Position numbers and translations under genes: made by a program. This document shows positions 38,217-49,822 of a stretch of 64,000 nucleotides of DNA, one piece after another. The stretch covers positions 372,001 through 436,000 of the forward strand of contig VFIW01000023.1 of NCBI GenBank assembly GCA_006386115.1. Direction: 5' to 3'. Each line of letters begins with the position of its first letter. Position 1 is the first letter of the stretch. The notes below the pieces were generated by a model that worked only from the letters and a program-made list of their open reading frames with translations, had not been told where the DNA came from and made no database searches. Source of the DNA: Globisporangium splendens. Taxonomy: Eukaryota > Oomycota > Peronosporomycetes > Pythiales > Pythiaceae.

Positions 38217-40449
38217 ATGGGACCCCACAAAGAATCTGATGCCGTCGAAGAGATCGACGCGCAGTTGCCGCATCATGACCGCATTAGGGAGAAACGCGAT
38301 GTGCGTGCGGTCGTGCGGCCGCTCGCTGAACACGACGCCGCGTACGTGGACGTGCGCATCGGCGCCGGCGTCACGTTCGACGTGATTCTGCACTCTGACG
38401 ACGGTGGCGCGTCCTTCGTGCACATCCAGCGCTGTCTGCATGACTTTATGCAACTGGAGCACGATCTCCATCACGAATGTAGTGGTAACAAGAGCGATTT
38501 GGAGACGCTCCCGAGGGTTGTGGAGACCATCAGAACGTACATGGTCATGAAGAAACAGCAAGAGCAGCAGTGCCGTGATGCCAACACTTCGCTGTTGTAT
38601 CCTGCGCACTTGGTGGAGCCACGCTTTGCCTGGCAGCTTGAGACGTACTTGAGCTCGTTGATCACGCACGGTTCGGCGAATGTGCGCGATTCTCAGGCGC
38701 TCCAGCGTTTTCTGCATGGCGACATTGCGGACCGCGTGACGCTGTGCAGTGACGTGGGGAAAGAGCGACACAGAGAACGGTATGCTTGTCTTGTGGAAAC
38801 ACTGCTGGCGAAGGACTATGAACGGGAGCACGACGTGGGCGACGAGCGCATCGCGTCCGGCTGCTCTGTCGAGCATACAGCGCCGATCCAATACGTCGAT
38901 GAGGATGACGAGGTCTCGATGTACCTGGTGCTGTGGAAGTTTGCGTCGCGTGGAGATCGTGTCGTGTTTGCAGCGCGTTTTGCTCAAGAGCACGAACCAC
39001 TACGTAGTGCAGGCGAGGTTTGTGCTGCTGCGGATCCCTATAGCGCAGTAGACCCGTACCAGTCAACGGCTGATGCCTGGGGAGAATCGATTTCGAGTCC
39101 TCGTGATGGTAACGAAGACGACGATGACGCGGTACTCTCGGTACAAGATGGTCCACTCTCGCAGTTCATGGTGCAATACCGCACGCAGTACGCCTTTTCT
39201 GCGAAAGACACGACCCCACAAGAATTTGTGTATGGCCATTTCGTCGCCACGTCTCCGGGGACGCTCTCGCTCGAGTGGTCAAATGAAGACTCGAGCAGCA
39301 TTCTGTCCAAGCCGCTTGCGTTCCACGTTCACATCGTTCCCCTCGCACAAGCCGGTGATGCTGGTGAAGAGCTCGTCGAGGTATTTGATCGTAAACGCGG
39401 CGGACAAGAAGATGGTGATGACGACGAGTCTTGGCTTCAGAGACTGCTTAAAGGATCGACGATAAAGAGTCTCGAGGATGTTGTGCTCGGGTCGAGCGAC
39501 GACGAACAAGCGTCGATGGCAGTCGTCGAGGACGGTATGCGTCGTCACCAAACCAGCTTCACTAATGAGTTGGAGACCCAGATGCAGCGCTTGCGAGAAG
39601 AAAAGCATTTCCATGAACAACGCGCTGCCGAACTGGAAGAACGAGTGGTAAGCTCCCAGCATATGTACGAGCTCATGTCTGCTAACGCCACTTACGCGCT
39701 GAACGTACCTCTATCTGCTTGCCTTCATGTAGTCTCATCTGGAAGAAGCGCTGCGTGAAACAAAGAAAGAACTCAAGAAGGCGCAGGACGATATCGAGAT
39801 CTCGGGCGAGATCTACAAGGCGAGTCTCGAGACGATCGCACAGCTTGAGATGCACAAACCTGCCGCCTCGTCCTCAACTCAAGAAGAAAAAGTAGACTCC
39901 GTGACAACGGAAGCTGATGGTTGTCCGCGTGGTCTTAATGGTGCGTTCGATGCGAAGGAGTACCAGCGGGTCGTGGATTTGTGCACGACGTTCCAGGAAC
40001 AGTGTCTCTGGCGCTCGATCGAAGTCGCGGAAAGCGAGAAACGCAACCTCAGCCTCGACGCCAAGCTCACGCAGGTGACCCGTGAAAACGCTGAGTTGGT
40101 TGCACAACTGGAGGCTCGCAATGCGCTCGTGATCGACTTGCGCACCCAGAACCAGACACTCAAGGCGCACAAGACGCTGCTGGTGCAAGAAGTCAAGAAA
40201 CTTCGACCGTTTTCGCAAATCAACGTCGCAGCGCTGGTGCAGGACGCGCAAGAAGCGCGCATGATGCAGCGCAGCCTGCAAGCCCAGCTTAACGCGGTCT
40301 CGATGCGGGCCAACCAGGCGAGTCCAAGTCCAGCGCCAGCAGCACTGGAAGACGAAGAAGAGAGTGAGCCTGGGTTTGTTGTCATTGAGTCCAGAGACCG
40401 CAGCAACGACGACGACGAAGACGATGGCACGGCCACGAAAAAGGCATAA
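38217..40449 (+). CDS. PX-GOLD-coiled-coil protein
   Basis: Two exons, 38217-39647 and 39733-40449, joined by an 85-bp GTAAGC...GTAG intron in phase 0, giving 715 residues. Upstream open codons begin with GTG, so I use the ATG at 38217. The N-terminal 170 residues look PX-like (VDVRIGAGVTFDVIL, FVHIQRCLHDFMQLEHDL, and RFAWQLETYLSSLI...LQRFL at the end). A GOLD-like beta domain follows (DDEVSMYLVLWKFASRGD ... FVATSPGTLSLEWSNEDSSS), split by an acidic insertion. The last 250 residues form a coiled coil with an acidic tail. PX binds phosphoinositides and GOLD binds proteins or lipids in trafficking, so a membrane-adaptor role is likely. PX is moderately sure, GOLD good. Confidence 0.7.
39648..39732 (+). 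other. Intron of the PX-GOLD gene
   Basis: 85 bp, GTAAGC donor and ATGTAG acceptor. Splicing joins ELEERV to SHLEEALRETKKELKK, continuing the coiled coil. Confidence 0.8.
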
Positions 40450-40548
40450 GGGGGTTGAGTACCTGCGAGGTTTCCCTCGAGGGTAATGTATATACATATA
40501 TAATATGGATCACTCCTTATGTGTTTTGATTTGTCTAGTACTTCTCTT

Positions 40549-42483
40549 TTATGAAGCCATCGGCGCGACGCTGCCGAGTCGCTGCACGCCCTCGGGTACA
40601 GGCGAGCGCGCACTGTCCGCTGTCGTCGTCGTGCTGGTCTTCTGCGCCTGCGAGCGAGCGTACGTTCGCAGTTCTGACATCGCCGACACAAACACGTGCA
40701 TGTCGAGGTAGTACTGAGTGTGAGCGCGCGCTGCGATCGCGTGGCGGGTCTGTTCCTGCGTGTTTCGCAAGAGCGTCTCGATCGCATCGCAGACGTTCTC
40801 GGCCGTGAAGTGCGCGACGAGACCCTTGCCGCCTTGCAGTCCCATTGCACCCTTAAAGCCCGAGCCGAGAAACTGCTGGGCATTGATTTGGCGCATCGCA
40901 GTAACAGCGACGCCCATCGTCGAGCTCCGGGGTACGAGTTCGTTCATCGGCGCGACGTCGGTTGTGACTACAACGGCACCCGCGGCGCGCGCCTGGTTGA
41001 TCGTGTGGCCGTACGACTCGGACTCGCTTGGCGCGACCACGAAGGACGCCGCAGTCACGCGTTTCACAAACTCCATGGACTCTTTTTCGTGCGCAGTCGT
41101 GTCGACACGCACGTTGGGGCTGCGCAGGATCTGCGCATCGAAATCCGATTTGTAGAACGCTGAATACGTCGCGTCGTCGAGGACGACGTCCAGACGTGGG
41201 AACTGCGGCTTGCTCAGCCAGCACTGCAGCACCTGGCGCGTGCCCTTGTTGCTCCCTGACGCGCCGGCAAAGTGCACGAACTGCGGCTTGTTGTACTCCT
41301 TTGGCGGCAGCACCACATCTGGTTGACGCTGCAGCGGCACCGTCGGATTCGGGGACGTGAACCGCGTGTACAACACCTTAGCGGTAGTCGCATTCTCATT
41401 GCGCTGGGCCTCTTGCGCATACCACGCCGAGACGCGGCGGAAGCACGTCTTGGTCTTGCAGAGCACGACGTCGGCGTTCACTAGGTGTTCGCGCTGCAAT
41501 TGCGTCGAATCGATGTTGGGCATCAAGTACACAGGCTTGCTTTGCTTAGAAGCCTCGGGCAAGAATGCGGGGTGCCAGTGGTGGTTGAGGAAGAGCAGCG
41601 GCGTCTTGGGGCACAGCTCAGCGTACGTCACGGTGCGATTCGCACTCGCGTCGTGGAAATGCGCGTCCAGGACCCAACTTGGTAGCATGCGACTCTGCAA
41701 GACTACACACACGTACAGACGCACATACACATGAAATTAGTCATCCCATTGTGCATATACGAATTCAAAATACACAGGCAAGAAGAAAGCGCGCTTACAC
41801 TTGGTGTAGACGGCGGCATCCTGGCAGTACTCGTGGTCGCCACGGATCGCCGCGGGAACAAACACGTCGACGTCAGGACACTTGCGCAGCGCGTTCAAGA
41901 GCGACTCGGGCGCGTCGTGTTCTCGCAGCGCAGGTGACGACAACCAGTCGATCGCGGTGTCTTTCTCGTTACCCATGCACGCGTCGTAGAGCGTGTTGAG
42001 TTGGTACAATTCGTCAAGCGGCACGTTGTTTTGCTGGTACGAGGTGCCGGCATCAACAGCGGGCGACTCGTTGTTCTCGTTCTCGTTCTCGTCGTCGTCT
42101 TCGCTCTCGTCGTAGACATCGACGAGCGACGCGTACAACTGCGTGGCGCCGTCATTGCCGGCTACTGCTGCTGCTGCATTGGGGTTCTCCTCGCCGCCTT
42201 TGTACAGTTGGTGGTACTGGAACCTCGGTGTCTTGCGCGCCGTGCGGTCGGCGATCGCAGTGTACTCGAGGAGGATCGAGAAGATCGCGAGCGTCATGAG
42301 CACCGCGAGCACATTCACGATGAGCACGTTCTTGCGCTGGCGCTTGGCGCGGAACAGCTTCTGCGACGGCGTGACCTCGTCCTCGGCAGCATCGTGGCCA
42401 TCGTCGCCGCGTGCGAGTCGCAGCGGCTCGAGCTCGGGCACGACAGCGAGCGACGAAAGTGGGGACGGCGCTCTCGCAGCCAT
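40549..42483 (-). CDS. Type II membrane GT-B glycosyltransferase (GT4-like)
   Basis: Two exons, 41799-42483 and 40549-41702, with a 96-bp intron (GTAAGC donor, TGTGTAG acceptor, phase 1), giving 612 residues. Membrane anchor at about 52-74 (NVLIVNVLAVLMTLAIFSIL), then an acidic stalk. The C-terminal part has a GT-B, GT4-like look: NKGTRQVLQCWL, then APSESESYGHTINQARAAGA and VVVTTDVAPMNEL, where nucleotide-sugar binding is expected. In GT4 enzymes a second Glu normally follows the first by eight places (E-x7-E); here it is Gln. A paralogue with the same change sits at the right window end. Donor and acceptor are unknown; Golgi glycan synthesis is likely. Convergent with the PX-GOLD gene, only 99 bp apart. 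Confidence 0.75.
41703..41798 (-). other. Intron of the GT4-like gene
   Basis: 96 bp. Splicing gives DAAVYTKFLQSRMLPSWVL, which restores one frame. A nearer TTGCAG acceptor would create a stop, so the TGTGTAG site is preferred. Confidence 0.7.
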
Positions 42484-44327
42484 GCTTTCCAGAATGCACG
42501 CGCTGGATTGACGTGAGAACTGCAGATGGCACCGAAGACGCGAGGGACAGACGGGAGAAGAGGGAGCTGTGACGCCATGTGAGAAAGGAGTGGGTGGAGG
42601 GAGCGGGGATGGGTGGATCCGTCAATCGGCCGATTGAGGGTGCAACGACCGGACGACGCAACAACCCACTGGGAATGCCCACGTGAGCCATTCGAGGGCG
42701 TTACACACTGGGTCCCAAACCAGACGAAGAGCTCATTTGCCAAGTACGACTTGCGCGAGTTTCGGAAACTTTCGACGTGATGACGAATCCGAGTGGGGGT
42801 CGCGCTTTCCGCTCTATGTGGACACTTCATGCGCAAATGTTGTATCTTCGAGGTACCAAAATGTGTCCACCCCACGAGCACCTTTATGTGTGCTGCGGTG
42901 TACGAGCATCCTCTGGTTAAGAAATGCAAGGGTCAAGGAGATAGTACCTCTCTGTTGCGCCATTGTTGTTGGAGTTGCGTGTTGGCTGATTGTGCGAGAG
43001 AACGCGGTCTCCAAGCGGAGTGATGGTCCACACGATGTTCCTCTCTTTCAGACAAATGTACCTTATCTGTTAGCACGGCGTTGATAGCACCCGTAAGTGG
43101 TAAAAAGCAGGTGATGAGCGCGGGTTAGGTGTTGTGTCAACAAAAAGAGCCGATTCCGATGAATCAGCCATTAGACGAATTTATGTCGTCTGAGGAGTTA
43201 AACTATCTTCAAGCACATCCGAGTTCACACAATGCTGCGGATTTAAGGTTTATGATGTACTTTATACCGAGCCTTCCATCGTTGACTCACCGTTTCCAGC
43301 TCTCGCCTCACTTGCACTCTGCTCTTCTGTGGATACGCTTCGAGTGCATGCTCTGCAGTTAGTTTCTGCTACGTTTGGGACAGCTAAGACGAATGTGATT
43401 TGAGGCATGTGTACGCACGCACGTTCACTTATCTACACGCATGCCTCAACGATGTGTCTCATTTGTCCTACATAAGGCGAGGCGTCCAGTATGCGTCTGC
43501 TCCCAGTGTGCCAGTTATTTGCATTCTCATCCAACCTGGGTGGATAGGATATTCGTTGTTCTGCTCTCATTGCGTAAAGTTGAAGATGCTGTGACTTATC
43601 TGTCTACAATTCTACGCTGTGCCACTTTGCCCCAGCTCCTGCTCAGTCTCAGACGCTGTCTGTTCAGATGTTTTACGTGCTGCAATCTGCAATTCGCACT
43701 GATGCCACGCTGACAAGTGCAACCAGGAGCTGCTCTTTCGGGTACACAAGCCATACAGAGTTGAGTCTGGATTTATTCCCATCGGATCAGTCATGGACGT
43801 CTTGTGGTGATCATCTGTGAGAATGCCAGACGAGCATTTTCGATCCTCGAGGCAGTGAACGATTCAGCTGAACCGCAGCAATGCTCATACCAATCATGGG
43901 ACGTACAAATCTGAACTGTGAAAACGCTGCTCGTTGGTGCTCGGCTGACTGGGCCACAGTGTGACGTTCACAGACAACTTGGTGCGGCAGGTTTGCCTTG
44001 GCCATCAGCTCAATCAGTTTCCATTGCTGCCGGTCATCATTGTCGGGTGGCTGGGGATGTTTTCTCTCGCCGAAAGCCCAAACGTATTCGCAGTGCTCTC
44101 TTTGCGTAAAGTCAAAGATACAAGCACACTGTATTTGTACACATCCAGTATAACTACGATCGTGACCTGCCCTCGATGCTGCAACCTGCCACTCGTACTC
44201 ATTCGTGCAAACGCCTCTTCTTCATATCGACCATTGTCATATTATCTCTCTTTGATTTTATCTATAAACAGACCTGGATCCAAGTTAAACATTGTTTCGT
44301 CTTTTTTTCTTTCTGTACAAAGCGCCT
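42484..44327. other. Intergenic region with weak duplicated relics
   Basis: 1.8 kb. Two stretches (about 43545-43715 and 44085-44215) look similar (both contain TTGCGTAAAGT and TGCTGCAA(T/C)CTGC) and may be degraded copies of one sequence. No gene supported. Confidence 0.4.
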
Positions 44328-47300
44328 TCACTCACTGGTTTTGTCCACAGCTGCAGTGGCTGGGATGACGTCGACCTTCTCAGACGTCAAGCTCCCGTCT
44401 TGCTTCACATTCTGGTGGTCCTCCCCATCCAAGTTGATCGGTCTCCGCTCCACGCGCTGCGACGCAATCGGCTTTGGCTTGAGCTTCGGTGTCGGGATCG
44501 GGGTAATAAACTTATTGGCTTCAAACAAAAACTGGTTCAGCTCGACGTACTCGTTCGCGTAATCGAACTTGGCGCGCGTGTCAGGATCCATTTTCTCGAC
44601 GTCAAACCCTGCGCGGACCGGATTCTTCTCCATTGGGTCGCTCTCGAGCTCAAACACTTTGAACGCGCCGTCGGCGTAGAAAATGTACTTGAGCTCTTCC
44701 GTACGCACGCCCTTGGTCATCCCATCGAAGGGGTTGCACAACAGCACTTGGCGCTCTTTACTTGGCGCTGCAAACAAAGAAGATGACACAGGGTCGTCGT
44801 TGTTGGTTGCGCTCTCCAAGTTTTCCACTGGTAAATCAGATCGAGGGCGACGACGCTTCATCGAGTGCCCATAGCCATGCTGGTACAGAGGCTCCTGCTC
44901 CGAGACACCGAGAATGTCGGCGATCGTAGCCATCAAATCTCCTTGCATCGTGAGCTGGTTGATCTGCATGCCCTTTTCGCTTTCGCTCAGAAAATCGTCG
45001 GCGAGAATCAAAAACGGAACGTGCGTCACCTCATCGTACACGCCCGAGTCAGCAATCGACGGGTTGTTGTCGTGCTCCATACGCCCGTAGCCGTGGTCGC
45101 CTTGAATCACAACGATCGTGTTCTTCATCAGACCCTTTTCACGCAAGTCGCGGATGAATTTACCGAGCATCTCATCGGAAAAGTACATCGAGTCGAGGTA
45201 TTTCTTGTTGAACCGCGTGTACAGGTTTGACAGATCGGGGACTTCGTAGAAGTTCGGCAGTGCCCACGGATTGTGGCTCGTGATCGAGTACATGTCGATA
45301 AAGTACGGCTCCTGGAGCCCCTCCCATCCTGGCATAACTTTTTTAGTGCCCTTGCTTGTCGTACGTGTGGATACTTCAGATGCCGTTTTGTCGGCATTGC
45401 TCTTCAAGTTGGCGTTGGTGGGTGTTGCTGACGGCGCACGAAGCGACGTGGTGCTAGCATTCGCGACGACAGGAACCTGCTGATGTTCTGCTGTCGATCC
45501 CGTGGCGTCATCTGAATGCAGAGGATCCATTACGGTCGCGTTCTTCGTCTTCAGAAGCGCAGCATCTGCTGCTGCTTGTGTTGCATTGTGCGACGCTTCG
45601 ATCGCGTGCAGCAGCATCTCAAATGACAAATGGTCGTGCATCCCCCACGAGAAGTGATCGTCTTCCTGGTTCTTGTAATTGCGCACTTCATGCAGCATTT
45701 TTCGCACTTTGCGGTCGTCCACGAGTTTGTCAAATCCATTTTGCACCAGGAATTTGTCCCAGTACTCCCACGTCAGGTCCACGGCGCTCCAAAACATGTT
45801 GAAATAACCGCGCTTCTTGAGAAATTGCGGCAACCCACGGACGTTCAACGAGGTGCCATAGTGCTTCAACGCCGTGGTCTCTGTGCACGACGGCAGCATC
45901 CCAAACAACTGCGTCAGTAGAGTTCGCGTCGTCTGCACGCATTGCGTGTAGTGCTTCTTGTACAGCACACCGGTCTTCGAGAGCGCATCAAACTCGGGCG
46001 TCACACTCTTGCCGAACTTCTCTAGTTTGGCGGCACCACCGAGGACACCAACATCCAACGCACGCCACGACTCCATGTTGATCACGATAATGTTTGGCTG
46101 CGAGACCTTGGTCACCGTTTTCTTCTTGACTGAACGTTCCACGGTCGTCAGTGCTGTCGACACTGTTGTCGTTGACACTGCAGTGTCGTTTGTACTCTCG
46201 AAAGCAGCACTGCTGGCCACCGCAGGCGCGTCTTGGCCACTGGCAATCTGGGAATCGGTTGCATTGGCTCCAGCGAGAGCGAGGACAGCCGCTTCGTCAT
46301 GGTCCTCCACTTCTACTTCGACCGTGACGTTCTTCAATTGGATGTCAAAGAAAGTCTCGCCAGTGTACCCAACAGTTTTGCGCCACAGGAGTGCGCAGTG
46401 GTCATCGTTGCCGAGCCCGACCGTCTTGTAGAGTTCGTTTGGCGCGACTTGGGTCGCGAGCAGGTCTTGCGACGCCAGCGTGCAATTGATCTCTTCGCGC
46501 GCGATTTGCTTGCTTTTCACAAAGAAATTCTCGGTCTGCAATGAAAACATCGCATTCGACATCAGCTTCATGTCGACGCCCTTCCCATCGACGAGCAGCG
46601 ACACCGTGAGTGCGAACAGTGTCATCGCAAGGCTCGCGACCACGCACTTGAGTACGAGCACCAGCGGATTCGGCTTGGACCACGCGGAGAACGACGACGG
46701 CGCAGACGGACGACCACCGCAGCCAAAGACGTACGTCGAGAGCGAGGACGGATTGCTTGGGTGATGGTACAGCGTGTGGTTCTGACCGCTTCGTCGACGC
46801 ATCCGCTGAGGAGTTTTCTTGTTGAGCCAGTAGGACGGGAACAGCGACGCCATGTAGGAGCGCGCGGGAGCGCTCGCATTCGCCGAGGACGCGATCGTAC
46901 TGGACTGCATCGAGTCTTTTCGCTGCGCATAGCGACGGTCGCAGGTGAACCAGCTCAGGAAACCCGGCAGAAAATGCGGGAGCAGCGGGAGCTTGCCTGC
47001 GTAGAATCCGTACGTGAGCGCACTGATCAGTCCAAAGTACACGGTCCAGGAGCACACGACCGTGCGCGTCAACACTTCTTCGTCCGAGAACGAGGCCGTG
47101 AACTGCGCGGCATAGTTCACGAAGATCTCGACAAACGCGCGGTTCAGACGAGGGTGCATCGTGACCTGGAGACAGAAATCCACGACACTCGCGATCGTCG
47201 CGAGCACGAGGATCACTTTGATCAGCAGCACGACGACAAACGTTTGCAGCCCGCGACGCACTTTCATCCATAGCCAGGTCCCGCGCGGCGCCATCGACGA

Positions 47301-48056
47301 AAAATACGTCGATGTCGGCCCGGCGACCGCCGAACTCGCGAGTACCGTCGTGTGTTTACCGAAGCCATCGATGGCGGTGGCGCCGTCGTCACTCACGTCG
47401 TAGTCGGTGTTGAGCACGGGCATGTACACGGGAAGTCGAACGAATCGGTTGCTGCTGCCACCGCCAATGCCGCCGCCGTTGGGCAATCCAGCATCGCTAC
47501 GAAGCCAGCGGTCGTGATGCCCACCGCCCCACACGCTCATTGCGCCGCCGGTACACGCACCGCCCATACTCAGCAGCGAGTTTCGCTCGTTGAACAGCAA
47601 CTTGACAATGCAGATGAGCGTCGACGCCTGGAAAAAGATCGCGACATCCTGGAAGAGCCCGACCACGAGTCCCTTGAGCATATTCGTGACTGTGAACCGA
47701 TGCACGTATCGGACGAAATTCAGCACACGGCCGAGCACAGGCAGACCGAGAAACGAGTACAGCAGCACAGCGAGCCACATGATCTGCACCACGCGATGAC
47801 TGCTGCCAAACCGTCTGCCGCTGCGCAACGGCGCGGTCGCGTTGCCGCCTACGACGCCGCTGACGATATGCGGCGCCAGTGAGGAGCCACTGGCGTCGAG
47901 GTCGCTGCTGCTGCGTGCGCCGCGTCGTCGCCACGACCACCAGCGGCGCGCACCGCCCAAGAAGCTCGCGTCGTCGTCCTTCGGCTCGCCGTCGCCGCTC
48001 TCCACGTCGCGCAGCGTCGGCGACAGCCCGCGGTTGCGGCGATAGATCATCGTCAT
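44328..48056 (-). CDS. LtaS-like membrane sulfatase/phosphotransferase
   Basis: 1242 residues, ATG start. The N-terminal half has about five membrane spans (near residues 95, 130, 290, 350 and 460). The C-terminal half is an alkaline-phosphatase/sulfatase-fold domain of the lipoteichoic-acid-synthase type: NIIVINMESWRALDVG (metal site), QTTRTLLTQLFGMLPS with the predicted nucleophile Thr at about 709, SITSHNPWALP, and GDHGYGRMEHDN (about 988) with metal ligands. Bacterial LtaS has five spans and transfers glycerol-phosphate from phosphatidylglycerol. A eukaryotic homologue may act on phospho-polyols, glycolipids or GPI-like lipids; the substrate is unknown. Long Ser/Thr and acidic inserts separate the motifs, making it twice the bacterial length. 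Confidence 0.75.
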   Translation of the reverse strand: MTMIYRRNRGLSPTLRDVESGDGEPKDDDASFLGGARRWWSWRRRGARSSSDLDASGSSLAPHIVSGVVGGNATAPLRSGRRFGSSHRVVQIMWLAVLLYSFLGLPVLGRVLNFVRYVHRFTVTNMLKGLVVGLFQDVAIFFQASTLICIVKLLFNERNSLLSMGGACTGGAMSVWGGGHHDRWLRSDAGLPNGGGIGGGSSNRFVRLPVYMPVLNTDYDVSDDGATAIDGFGKHTTVLASSAVAGPTSTYFSSMAPRGTWLWMKVRRGLQTFVVVLLIKVILVLATIASVVDFCLQVTMHPRLNRAFVEIFVNYAAQFTASFSDEEVLTRTVVCSWTVYFGLISALTYGFYAGKLPLLPHFLPGFLSWFTCDRRYAQRKDSMQSSTIASSANASAPARSYMASLFPSYWLNKKTPQRMRRRSGQNHTLYHHPSNPSSLSTYVFGCGGRPSAPSSFSAWSKPNPLVLVLKCVVASLAMTLFALTVSLLVDGKGVDMKLMSNAMFSLQTENFFVKSKQIAREEINCTLASQDLLATQVAPNELYKTVGLGNDDHCALLWRKTVGYTGETFFDIQLKNVTVEVEVEDHDEAAVLALAGANATDSQIASGQDAPAVASSAAFESTNDTAVSTTTVSTALTTVERSVKKKTVTKVSQPNIIVINMESWRALDVGVLGGAAKLEKFGKSVTPEFDALSKTGVLYKKHYTQCVQTTRTLLTQLFGMLPSCTETTALKHYGTSLNVRGLPQFLKKRGYFNMFWSAVDLTWEYWDKFLVQNGFDKLVDDRKVRKMLHEVRNYKNQEDDHFSWGMHDHLSFEMLLHAIEASHNATQAAADAALLKTKNATVMDPLHSDDATGSTAEHQQVPVVANASTTSLRAPSATPTNANLKSNADKTASEVSTRTTSKGTKKVMPGWEGLQEPYFIDMYSITSHNPWALPNFYEVPDLSNLYTRFNKKYLDSMYFSDEMLGKFIRDLREKGLMKNTIVVIQGDHGYGRMEHDNNPSIADSGVYDEVTHVPFLILADDFLSESEKGMQINQLTMQGDLMATIADILGVSEQEPLYQHGYGHSMKRRRPRSDLPVENLESATNNDDPVSSSLFAAPSKERQVLLCNPFDGMTKGVRTEELKYIFYADGAFKVFELESDPMEKNPVRAGFDVEKMDPDTRAKFDYANEYVELNQFLFEANKFITPIPTPKLKPKPIASQRVERRPINLDGEDHQNVKQDGSLTSEKVDVIPATAAVDKTSE

Positions 48057-49822
48057 CTTCTGCGCGCCTCCTTCTTGTGTTATATACTGCGTGTGAGTGT
48101 CGTCTATATGGTCAAATCGTAATCAGCTACAAAAAAGAGAGCGATGGTTAGCGCGCCACTGCGAGCGCTAGAGAGATCAGCCGAGAGCGCGGAGGGCAGC
48201 GATCGACGCCGCGTCTCGTGCTCTTGCTTCTGGTCGCGGTCTGCGATGGAAAGACGCCGGTGCGGAGAGCGTACGAAGAGCGCAATGCACACACAGAGAC
48301 AGAGACACGCCGCGTCTGGGCAAATGCGGATATGAATATGCGATCAGACGTTATGGGGGCGTTTCCAAAGCGTGAGGGAGGGAGTGGAATGCTGAGTGTT
48401 ACTTCACTGGTGGTGCTTTCCTCTGCCTCGTATAACGCATAATTTGTTAATTATAGAGGTGTGATGGCAGTTCATGCTGCGAGCCAGCAAGTCGGCACTG
48501 AATATTACAAAAACTTGCATACAAAGTAAACTTGTCTAGGTCAGTAATAAGCAGTAAAAAGGTTTGAAAGCGTTGAACCTGGAGTTGATTCCCTGTGAAA
48601 CACTGCAGACCAGTTTGAATTAATTAATTGCTTTGATGACCACAGAGAGAGAGGGTGACCTGCAGTTGGAATGTGTGTGCAGAATCTCTGTCATGCGATT
48701 TATAGAGGTAACTAAAGCAGACTGAGGGGAGCGACACAACTGGGGGTTGGCATCCGATGCAGAAACAGGCTCGTGGCCCCTCCCTCTCTCTCTCTCTCTC
48801 TTACAGTCGTTAACGAGAGATGGCCTTTCTGCCTGTGCGTCCTAATTTGGCTTCAAACACACACTTTACGGTACACTTTGCAGCTCTTCCCTCCCTTCGT
48901 TTGAGTGTCCATCCGCTGCCACCACAGAGATGCACTCACGATGCAGAGGATACTAGCACCGCTGACCGACACGACCTCCTCCACGAAGGGAATCCTGCAT
49001 CTCCGTGCACACTGGTATTTGAACGAGGAGTTCTGTATTACGCTGTGAGGTTGGCACAATTCGGAGGATCCGTTCGTTCACTGGCTGAAAAAGGGGAAAG
49101 AAGTCAGTTCCGCCTCGGATAATTGGCTGAATTGAGGATGTCTCATTTGGCTCAGAACTGGGAGGTAGATACCGGGTCAAGGAATGGGTCAAGTGGTAGA
49201 TACCGATTTCTACCACCTTTGCGACCAAACAACGACTTGTTTTGATTTTCATGGCTCACTCTTGTTTTCACAGGCGCGTGAAGCTGTCAGTGTGGCGTCG
49301 TATGTTACTTTACTCCCCACAAACCATTACTCACTGCCTTCACACTTACAGTAGGCTCGGGTTGAACATCAAAATCTTCTCAAGAGCGAGCGAGTCACAA
49401 GCTTTGGATTCCTGGGAAATAATGACTTCCATTGCACCCAGTACGCTAAATATGTCCTTCCATGGAATCAGAACAGAAGGGCACGTCATTTTCGTCCCCT
49501 TGTCATTCCGCTGCAGCAGCAAAATCCATAAGGCGCGCGTCGCTGTCATTGCTGGATCACCTAGGTCACAGATCGCAACACGCCTCCGCTTGGCACGACG
49601 CGAGCGAAATCGGTTACTCACTCACTCACTTGCTGGTGTAAATTTACACGTCAGTGTTACAATTGCATAAATGCAAATATCCAGTGAGTTGCATGCATGG
49701 TTTTGAGTCCAACGGTCATCAAACACGGCACATTCAGCTCTGAAGTGACACAAAAAATGACAAACACTCTCATTTTCCCAAATGTAGCCATTTAAAGAGC
49801 CCTCTTACTGTGTCTTTGTTCA
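48057..49822. other. Intergenic region
   Basis: 1.8 kb upstream of the LtaS-like gene and downstream of the ABC transporter. It has a (CT)n run at about 48784-48801 and no supported gene. Confidence 0.5.

Noticed and set aside
38010..38993. 327-codon minus-strand open frame
   Set aside because: Overlaps the PX-GOLD exon in antisense; no recognisable features.
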